The position numbers were made by a program, and so were the translations under genes. A stretch of DNA of 64,000 nucleotides from Cupriavidus cauae (GTDB taxonomy: Bacteria > Pseudomonadota > Gammaproteobacteria > Burkholderiales > Burkholderiaceae), in contig NZ_VWRN01000017.1 in NCBI RefSeq assembly GCF_008632125.1, positions 1-64,000 of the forward strand, written 5' to 3'. Positions 25,482 to 32,080 of the stretch are shown here, piece after piece. The notes beneath the pieces are model-generated. The model was not told the origin of the DNA, made no database searches, and saw only the letters and a list, made by a program, of their open reading frames with translations. Every line of letters starts with the position of its first letter. Position 1 is the first letter of the stretch.

Positions 25482-26509
25482 AGGAAACCAACCTTGAAGG
25501 CAAGGGCGCCGCGCAGGCGCCAGTACAGGGAAAGCGGGGGAATCAGAATCGACGTCGCGATCATCTCGGCGACATGCGAAGGGGTCAGCGCCGCGCCGCG
25601 CAGGCGGCGGCAGCAAAACCACGCCGTCAGCACGAACCACACGCCGAAGCCGCTCCATGCCACCGCGGCATGGCCGGCCAGCGCGGCGACCAGGGCGACC
25701 AGCAAGCCGAGCACCGACACGTAGTAGTGCCAGGGCGGAATCGGGCGGATGCGCTCGCGATACCAGCGCGGATGCTTCTTGTACAGCAGCGCGTCGAAGA
25801 ACACCTTGGACTGCGCGGCGATGCTGCTGCCCCACGGAGCCGGCCGCACCGGATGCACCACCATCGCCCCGTGCGCGGTACCGATCGGGCCGACCTGCTG
25901 CAGCAGGCGGAACTGCAGATCGGAGTCCTCCCGCCACGCGCGCGTGAAGCGCTCGTCGAAGCCGCCGACCTTCAGCAGCGCCTCCTTGCGGACGAAGCAG
26001 TTGGCGGTGACGAACTCCGCGGTCGCCAGGCCGCCGGTATCGCGCTGATGGTCGGTCGGACGGGCCGGCAGGGGCACCACCACCCTGCCCGTGATCGCGC
26101 AGCATTGCGGCGAGGTCGACAGCGCCCGGCAGCCTTCGCGCAGCCAGCCAGGATCGGGAATGGTGTCGTCGTCGGTGAACGCGATCACCGACGCGCGCGC
26201 GATGCGCCAGCCGGCGTTGCGGGCGCCGGCGGGTCCTTGCGTGTCGGGCACCGGCAGATAGCGCAGCGTGCAGCGCGGCCACGCGCCGTTCAGTTCCTGG
26301 ACCAGGCGCTCGACCTCGGGCTGGCAACCGTCATCGGCGACGATCACCTCGAACGTGCCGGCGCCGAACTGCTGCACGCCGATCGCGCGCAGGCAGCGGT
26401 GCAGCAGGTCCGGGCGGCGGTAGGTCGGGATCACCACCGAGACCAGCGGCTCGGCGTCCGCGGTCTCGACGTGGCCGACTGCCTGATCCGCGGGCTCATG
26501 CAGCGGCAT
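25478..26509 (-). CDS. Glycosyltransferase family 2 with C-terminal membrane segments
   Basis: A 343-residue GT-A enzyme. VVIPTYRRPDLL near residue 25, VADDGCQPE, and FTDDDTIPD are the donor and metal sites; FTRAWREDSDLQFRL carries the ED catalytic motif. About 100 C-terminal residues include hydrophobic helices (YYVSVLGLLVALVAALAGHA and following), anchoring it to the inner membrane. It overlaps the carbamoyltransferase end by 14 bp and the next GT9 start by 4 bp. Confidence 0.87.
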   Translation of the reverse strand: MPLHEPADQAVGHVETADAEPLVSVVIPTYRRPDLLHRCLRAIGVQQFGAGTFEVIVADDGCQPEVERLVQELNGAWPRCTLRYLPVPDTQGPAGARNAGWRIARASVIAFTDDDTIPDPGWLREGCRALSTSPQCCAITGRVVVPLPARPTDHQRDTGGLATAEFVTANCFVRKEALLKVGGFDERFTRAWREDSDLQFRLLQQVGPIGTAHGAMVVHPVRPAPWGSSIAAQSKVFFDALLYKKHPRWYRERIRPIPPWHYYVSVLGLLVALVAALAGHAAVAWSGFGVWFVLTAWFCCRRLRGAALTPSHVAEMIATSILIPPLSLYWRLRGALAFKVGFL

Positions 26510-28262
26510 GGACGCCCTCCCGCGCAGGCTTTTCCAGCAGGAACGGACCGATCACCAGCGCATCGAGCGGCGACGTCCAGAAGCATTCGACCGCATCGCG
26601 CGGCGTGCAGACGATCGGCTCGCCGCGCGTGTTGAACGAGGTATTGACCAGGATCGGCACACCGGTGCGCTGCTCGAAGGCGGCCAGCACGTCGTAGTAG
26701 GCGGGATTCTGCTCGCGCCGCACGGTCTGCACGCGGGCCGTGCCATCGACGTGGCAGACCGCCGGGATGCGGTCCTCGCGCCCGGACTTGACGTCGAACA
26801 CGAACAGCATGAACGGCGCGCGCCAGTTGCCGGGACAGGCCGCCGTAAACCATTCGGCGGCACGTTCCTCCATCACTACCGGCGCCACCGGCCGGAAGTC
26901 CTCGCGGTCCTTGATCTGGTTGAGCTTCTGCTGCATCGACGGATCGATCGGCGAGGCCAGGATCGAGCGCGCGCCCAGCGCGCGGGGGCCGAATTCCATG
27001 CGGCCCTGGAACCAGCCGATGATCTTGTTCTGCGCCAGCAGTTCGGCGGTCTCGCCGGCAACGTCGTCGAGCCGGCGGTACGGCAGCTTGGCCTGGTCCA
27101 GGAAGGCCGCGATCTCCTGCTCGTCGAAGGCCGGGCCGTAATAAGCGTGCTCCATCGTCCAGCGCCGCGCCGGCTTGCCGCGCTGCTGCCAGTCGATCCA
27201 CAGCGCCGCGCCCAGCGCGGTGCCGGCATCGCCGGCGGCCGGCTGCACCCAGACCTCGTCGAACGCGCCCTGGTCGCGCACCCGTGCGTTCATCACGCAG
27301 TTGAGCGCCACCCCGCCCGCCATCGCCAGCTTGCGCTCGCCGGTCTCGGCGGCCAGCCACGCCGTCATGCCGAGCACCGTCTCCTCGAGCACCAGCTGCA
27401 GCGAGCGCGCGATATTGAAATGCTCGCGCGTGAATTCGCTGCCGCGCACGCGCGGCGGCCCCAGCACCGCTTCGAGGTCGGCCTGGTCGATGCGATAGCC
27501 GCCCTCGCGGTCGCCATGGACCATCGCGCGGAACACGTCGGCGCGGGTCGGCTCGCCATACGAGGCCAGCGCCATCACCTTGTACTCGTCGGACGAATGC
27601 AGGAAGCCCAGATGCCGCGTCACGCGTTCATACAGCAGGCCGAGCGAATCCGGCAGGTCGATCTGCTTGATGCGGCGGTAGTCGCGTCCGTCGAACACGC
27701 CATAGCTGGTGGTGGCACTCTCGCCGCGGCCGTCCATCGTCAGCACCGCGCAGCGGTCGAACGGGGCCGCGAGGAAAGCGCTGGCCTCGTGCGCCATATG
27801 GTGCTCGACGTAGTGCCAGCGGTACGGCGCCTCGGCGCTGCTGCGCACGGTGGCGAAGCGCTTCTGCAGGTGATGCGGCACGCCCGACACCAGTTGCCGC
27901 GGCGCGTTGACGACATAGGACAGGAACAGCGGGTCCCACGGGGAATCGGCCACGCCGGGCTGCGCATGCCGCGACGGCTCCAGCGGCAGCGTCACCGTCT
28001 CGTCGTGGCGCCGCTCGCCGAGCATGATCGCGGGGTCGAAGGAATAGGCGATATGGTCGATATCGGCCAGCGTGATGCCGGCCTCCTTCAGGCAGTAGTC
28101 GATCGCATGGTAGGGCAGCTCCCAGGCCGTGAACGGCACCGGCCGCTTGCCGTGCTTGATATGCGTGAACCGTTCGTCTTCCGCCGCGGCGATGACCTCG
28201 CCGTCGCGCACCAGGCAGGCGGAGGTGTCGTGATAGGCGGCGTTGATTCCAAGCGTGTACAT
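26496..28262 (-). CDS. Carbamoyltransferase, NodU/CmcH/TobZ family
   Basis: A 588-residue two-domain enzyme. The N-terminal ASKHA/TsaD-like domain has GINAAYHD and the iron-binding HHMAHEASA (154-162); MDGRGESAT and MAGGVALNC are further nucleotide-site motifs. The C-terminal domain has QGRMEFGPRALGARSIL and ILVNTSFNTRGEPI. Family members transfer carbamoyl phosphate to sugar hydroxyls (Nod factors, aminoglycosides, cephalosporins) through a carbamoyl-adenylate. Here the partner genes point to a carbamoylated glycan. The ATG at 28262 follows AGGAG. A 47-bp gap separates it from the upstream GT9 gene. Confidence 0.93.
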   Translation of the reverse strand: MYTLGINAAYHDTSACLVRDGEVIAAAEDERFTHIKHGKRPVPFTAWELPYHAIDYCLKEAGITLADIDHIAYSFDPAIMLGERRHDETVTLPLEPSRHAQPGVADSPWDPLFLSYVVNAPRQLVSGVPHHLQKRFATVRSSAEAPYRWHYVEHHMAHEASAFLAAPFDRCAVLTMDGRGESATTSYGVFDGRDYRRIKQIDLPDSLGLLYERVTRHLGFLHSSDEYKVMALASYGEPTRADVFRAMVHGDREGGYRIDQADLEAVLGPPRVRGSEFTREHFNIARSLQLVLEETVLGMTAWLAAETGERKLAMAGGVALNCVMNARVRDQGAFDEVWVQPAAGDAGTALGAALWIDWQQRGKPARRWTMEHAYYGPAFDEQEIAAFLDQAKLPYRRLDDVAGETAELLAQNKIIGWFQGRMEFGPRALGARSILASPIDPSMQQKLNQIKDREDFRPVAPVVMEERAAEWFTAACPGNWRAPFMLFVFDVKSGREDRIPAVCHVDGTARVQTVRREQNPAYYDVLAAFEQRTGVPILVNTSFNTRGEPIVCTPRDAVECFWTSPLDALVIGPFLLEKPAREGVHAAA

Positions 28263-28309
28263 GGCGGCTCCTCTGCGCGATTCCCTCTGCGCGATTCCTT
28301 GTGTCCGGT

Positions 28310-29497
28310 TCAGGTCGCCAGCGCCGCGCCACTGGCGCGTACCGGCGGCAACGGGGGCATGACGGGAGCGGGCACGATCAGCGGCGGCAGCGCATCGGTG
28401 ACGGCCGGCGCGCCGGCCAGCAGTTCGCGCGCCGCGGCCACGACCTCGGCCGCTTCGACATCGTTCAGGCAACGGTGGTGCTGCTGCGGGCAGACGCTCT
28501 TGTAGCAATAGCGGCACGGCACGTCGGCATACAGCGTGCGGTGCGGCACCTGCCACGGCGTGTGCTGCGGATTGGTCAGCGCATAGAGATCGACCACCGG
28601 CGTGCCGAGCGCGGCCGAGAGGTGGACCGGCCCGCTGTTGTTCGAGACCAGCAGATCGGCATGCTCGATCAGCGCGCCCATCTGGCCGAGCGTCAGTTCG
28701 CCGGCGATGCCCACCACGCGTGGATGTCCGGCGGCGCGGCATACGCTGTCGACCAGCGCCTGCTCGCCGACGCCGCCCGTCAGCAGCACCAGCGCGCCGT
28801 CCTGCTCGGCCAGCGTGCGGGCGACCTCGGCGAAGCGCGCCTCCGGCCAGCGGCGCGACTCGGCGGTGGCGCCGGGATGCATCACCACGCAGCGGGCGGA
28901 GGCGGCGCTCTCTGGCACGCCCTCCCCTTGCCACCGTTGCAGCAGCCGCTGCACCGCGCGCCGGTCGTGGGGCTGCACGCGGAAGCGCAGCCGCGTGTCG
29001 GCCGGCACCGCGCCAACCGTCGCCACCAGATCGAGCTGGCGCTGCGTCTCGTGGCGAACCTGCGTCTGGGGCTCGGTCTCCGGCACCCAGTCGCTCAGCA
29101 ACTGATAGGGGTTCTCGCGGCAATGCGCGAGCCGCAGCGGAATGCCGGCCATCGTGCAGAGCAGTGCGGCGGGCAGCGGGTTCTGGCTGTAGACGGTGAA
29201 GATCACCGCCGCGTCGAAGCGCGCCGCCTGCAGCCGCTGCGCCATCGGCATCACGCTGCTGCCGGTGCGGTTGCCGATGCCGTTGCCCTTCACCCACGGC
29301 GCATCCCAGGTCAGCACCGTATCGATCATCGGCAGGTGGCTGGCGAGCGCCGCCGCGCCGCTCGAGGTCAGCAGGGTCAGATGACGGGACGGGTCGCTGT
29401 CCTTCAGCGCCTGCATCGCGGGCGTGGTCATCAACACATCGCCCATATTGTCCAGCCGCACGCACAGGATGCGTTTGGCGTCGCGCCATGCCGTCAT
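28310..29497 (-). CDS. Glycosyltransferase family 9 (heptosyltransferase-like)
   Basis: A 395-residue second GT9 enzyme. DNMGDVLMTTPAMQALK opens the protein; MHPGATAESRRWPEARFA and NNSGPVHLSAAL are the donor-domain motifs. The Cys-rich segment CRYCYKSVCPQQHHRC near residue 340 parallels that in the other GT9 protein. The C-terminal 40 residues are Pro/Ala-rich. It overlaps the HAD gene by 4 bp (ATGA) and precedes the carbamoyltransferase. ADP-heptose is the usual GT9 donor. Confidence 0.87.
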   Translation of the reverse strand: MTAWRDAKRILCVRLDNMGDVLMTTPAMQALKDSDPSRHLTLLTSSGAAALASHLPMIDTVLTWDAPWVKGNGIGNRTGSSVMPMAQRLQAARFDAAVIFTVYSQNPLPAALLCTMAGIPLRLAHCRENPYQLLSDWVPETEPQTQVRHETQRQLDLVATVGAVPADTRLRFRVQPHDRRAVQRLLQRWQGEGVPESAASARCVVMHPGATAESRRWPEARFAEVARTLAEQDGALVLLTGGVGEQALVDSVCRAAGHPRVVGIAGELTLGQMGALIEHADLLVSNNSGPVHLSAALGTPVVDLYALTNPQHTPWQVPHRTLYADVPCRYCYKSVCPQQHHRCLNDVEAAEVVAAARELLAGAPAVTDALPPLIVPAPVMPPLPPVRASGAALAT

Positions 29498-30198
29498 GAG
29501 GCCTCCACCCGGCAACGTTCGGCGTGCCGCACCGTGCCGCCCAGATGGCGGACCACGATGCGCGCGGCCTGGTCCAGATCCGCGACGACATGCTCCGGCG
29601 TGCGGTACGGCCCGCGCACCCATTCGGTCTCGTTGCCGCAATCGACCAGGATGGTGTGGCAGCCGGCGCGCTGGCCGGCCTCGATGTCGTCGAGGATGTC
29701 GCCGATCATCCAGGAGCGGCGCAGGTCGAAGTGCAGCATCGCCGCGGCATTGCGCAGCAGCCCCGGCAGCGGCTTGCGGCACAGGCAGGTGCGCGTGAAG
29801 CGCGGCACCACGCCTTCCGGATGATGCGGACAGAAGAAGAAGCCCGACAGCCGCGCGCCGTGGGTCGCGAACAGTTCGCCCAGGCGCTGGCGCATTGGTC
29901 CCAGCGCCTCCGGTTCGAAGCGGCCGAGCGCCAGGCCCGGCTGGTTCGACACCACCACCAGCGGCACGCCCAGCCGGCCGAGCCGCCGCAGCGCGCGCGC
30001 CGCGCCCGGCGCGAGCCGCATCCTGTCGGGGTCGACGTTGTACGGCACGTCCTGCAATACCGTGCCGTCCTTGTCCAGCAGTACCGCGCCGGGGAGTCCA
30101 CCGCCGCCTCCGGCCGGTACTGCGGCGCCCGTGATCCGGCCAGTGTCGGGGCCAGCGCCGGGACCAGCCCCGAGGCCGGCGCCGGGGTCGTGGATCAC
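29494..30198 (-). CDS. HAD-IIIA family phosphatase (GmhB-like)
   Basis: A 234-residue HAD phosphatase. The nucleophile motif reads LLDKDGT (DxDGT, near residue 42), motif II is VVSNQPGLALGRF, the CPHHPEG and CLCRKPLPGLL cysteines form the zinc site of GmhB-type enzymes, and IGDILDDIEAGQRAGC is motif III. GmhB removes the 7-phosphate from heptose bisphosphate on the way to ADP-heptose, agreeing with two GT9 genes beside it. The GTG start at 30198 overlaps the SDR stop (GTGA). A Gly/Ala/Pro-rich stretch of 25 residues precedes the fold. Confidence 0.85.
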   Translation of the reverse strand: MIHDPGAGLGAGPGAGPDTGRITGAAVPAGGGGGLPGAVLLDKDGTVLQDVPYNVDPDRMRLAPGAARALRRLGRLGVPLVVVSNQPGLALGRFEPEALGPMRQRLGELFATHGARLSGFFFCPHHPEGVVPRFTRTCLCRKPLPGLLRNAAAMLHFDLRRSWMIGDILDDIEAGQRAGCHTILVDCGNETEWVRGPYRTPEHVVADLDQAARIVVRHLGGTVRHAERCRVEAS

Positions 30199-30935
30199 GG
30201 CCACGACGTTTCCTTCATCGGCAGCACCATGACCTCGGGGATCACGGTCTCTTCGGGCTGCGTCAGCACGAAGCGCACCGCGCGGGCGACATTGGCCGGG
30301 TCCTGCAGGGTGGACTGGTCGATGTCGGCGAAGCGGTCGAGCAGGAAGGGGGTGCGCATGCCGCCCGCGACGATCGCCGACACCTTGATGCCGTGCGGCC
30401 GCAGTTCCGCGTGCAGCGCGTGCGAGAAGCCCAGCAGCCCCCATTTGGTGGCGTGGTAGGCCGAGGCGTTGGGCCAGGCCCGTTTGGATGCCGTGGACGC
30501 GATATTGACGATATGGCCGCCGCCCTGCGCCTTCAGCATCGGCACCACGGCGTGCGACATCAGATAGGGACCGTACAGGTTGACCATCAGCACGCGGTGC
30601 CAGCGTTCGGTCTCGACCTCGTCGACCGGCAGCGTGATGTCGATCGCGGCGTTATTGACGATGCCATCGAGGCGGCCGCTGCGCTCGCGCACCTGCTCGA
30701 AGGCCGAGCGGACGGCGGCCGGCTCGGCCACGTCGAAGGACAGCGAATAGGCCCGCTCGCCGCTGGCGTCGAGCTTCTCGGCACAGTTGCGGGCCAGAGT
30801 TTCGTCGACGTCGGCAACGACCAGGCTGGCGCCTGCGGCCGACAGGTTCTGGCAGATCGCGGCGCCCAGCCCGCGCCCTCCTCCGGTCACGAGAAAGGTC
30901 TTGCCTTGCAGGCTGGCGTCTGGCGCATCGGTCAT
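30195..30935 (-). CDS. SDR-family oxidoreductase
   Basis: A 246-residue classical short-chain dehydrogenase, first gene of the leftward glycan operon. TGGGRGLG (near 14) binds NAD(P); VNNAAID, the Ser in NIASTASKRAW and YHATK form the active site. The ATG at 30935 follows AGGAGCC. It may supply or modify a sugar or lipid precursor; the substrate cannot be read from sequence. All seven genes down to 23414 overlap or nearly touch. Confidence 0.87.
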   Translation of the reverse strand: MTDAPDASLQGKTFLVTGGGRGLGAAICQNLSAAGASLVVADVDETLARNCAEKLDASGERAYSLSFDVAEPAAVRSAFEQVRERSGRLDGIVNNAAIDITLPVDEVETERWHRVLMVNLYGPYLMSHAVVPMLKAQGGGHIVNIASTASKRAWPNASAYHATKWGLLGFSHALHAELRPHGIKVSAIVAGGMRTPFLLDRFADIDQSTLQDPANVARAVRFVLTQPEETVIPEVMVLPMKETSWP

Positions 30936-31275
30936 TTCGGCTCCTGAAGTTGGCTTGGAAGGCGTGACCGGATGCGTCGCGGGCGCAAGGGGATGCGGCG
31001 CGAAGCGCGGCGCGAGGTGCAGCGCCGGCGGGCGGACGGAAAAGGGAATGCACGGCATCGCTCCCCATTTCCGGCTACCCGCCGCCCCGTGCGACGGCGG
31101 CGAATCCGGTTCTCTGTGGGGATGCCTTCAGCGAATTGCATGCCAGACGCGTGATGGCGCAGTGGCTTGCCGTTTCAGGGGTAACGGTTCCCCCATGTCC
31201 GGAGTTACATAGGGGGCGTTGGCGTTTATGCCGTGGCTGGTAAAAGTTGCATGGGCGGTGCTGCCCTCTCCCCAG

Positions 31276-31299
31276 CCCTCTCCCGCAAGCGGGAGAGGG
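31276..31299. repeat. REP-like palindrome
   Basis: CCCTCTCCCGC AA GCGGGAGAGGG, preceded by a partial copy CCCTCTCCCCAG. The same core appears at 51041-51062. Such GGGAGAGGG palindromes are widespread intergenic repeats in proteobacteria. It lies in the 433-bp gap 30936-31368, which otherwise has no gene; it could act as a bidirectional transcript end. Confidence 0.8.
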
Positions 31300-31368
31300 A
31301 GCGACCTGTTCGCCAGCGCGCTCGCCGTCGCGTCATTCGCTCGCTGCACGAACTCTCCGCGGCGCGAC

Positions 31369-31923
31369 CTACCCTTGCTCCCGCCGCCGCTGCTGCGCCA
31401 CCGCCCGCAGCAGCGCCGCCACGCTCAGCGCGAAGGCTTCGTCATACCAGGGGTTCGCCCCGCTGACCGCCACCACGATGCCGTCGAGCACCACCGCGCC
31501 GCCGAGCATCGATTCCTCCGCGCGCAGCAGATGCGGGGCGCGCGCCTGGACCTGGTCGGTCGCCATGCCGGTGCGCCAGGCCACCTTGGCCTTCTCGCGC
31601 GCATACCAGGCGTAATCGGCGTCCCACCGCTCGCGCCCCGGCGCCGAGTATTCGTACAGGATTGCCTGCTCGAACGGGCAATCGGCCGGACCCTTGCCCG
31701 GGTCCATCACCACCAGATGCAGGAAGCCGCCTTCGCCGACCTCGCGGTCCCGCACCGCCGCTTCGAGCATCGGTCTCGCCAGCGCGACCGCGCGCTCGGC
31801 GCTGGCCGCATCGGCGAACCGGCTGCCCGGCGCCCTGCCCGGCGAGGCAGTGGCGCCGGGCACGTCAGTGGAAGACCGGGACGGTGTGGAACTGGGCAGA
31901 TCGGGTCTGTCGTGAGGCTGCAT
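31369..31923 (-). CDS. Possible GlcG/HbpS-like protein
   Basis: A 184-residue protein with a 50-residue polar, disordered N-terminus (Pro/Ser/Thr/Gly) and a compact domain. WDADYAWYAREKAKVAWRTG, LRAEESMLGGAVVLDGIVVAVSGANPWYD and LSVAALLRAVAQ recall the DUF336 GlcG/HbpS fold, where a similar GAIGVSGA strand closes the domain. The similarity is distant. Haem or cofactor binding cannot be claimed. The ATG at 31923 follows AGGAG. It is downstream of the ABC-receiver gene on the same strand (157-bp gap with GGCCCGAGGCCC repeats). Confidence 0.5.
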   Translation of the reverse strand: MQPHDRPDLPSSTPSRSSTDVPGATASPGRAPGSRFADAASAERAVALARPMLEAAVRDREVGEGGFLHLVVMDPGKGPADCPFEQAILYEYSAPGRERWDADYAWYAREKAKVAWRTGMATDQVQARAPHLLRAEESMLGGAVVLDGIVVAVSGANPWYDEAFALSVAALLRAVAQQRRREQG

Positions 31924-32080
31924 GGTTTCTCCTCGATCGTGTAGTGGGTTGGGTTGTGAAACGGAATCGATGGACCCGCAACGGCGACCCCGGGCCCGAG
32001 GCCCGAGGCCCGAGGCCGGAGGGCTGCGACCGGGGGCCGCGGTCCGGTACCGGGAACCGGAGACCGGCAGCGCCCTGGCG

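Noticed and set aside
26496..29591. Carbamoyltransferase extended by over 440 residues upstream
   Set aside because: The extension is a shadow of the GT9 gene; the family start MYTLGINAAYHD at 28262 has a good ribosome site.
29494..30444. Longer HAD protein starting at 30444
   Set aside because: The extra residues are a shadow of the SDR gene; the GTG at 30198 overlaps the SDR stop as coupled genes do.
31977..31992. Sigma-54-like site before the GlcG-like gene
   Set aside because: The spacing fits but the -24 block is poor and the site lies in a GGCCCGAGG repeat-rich stretch.
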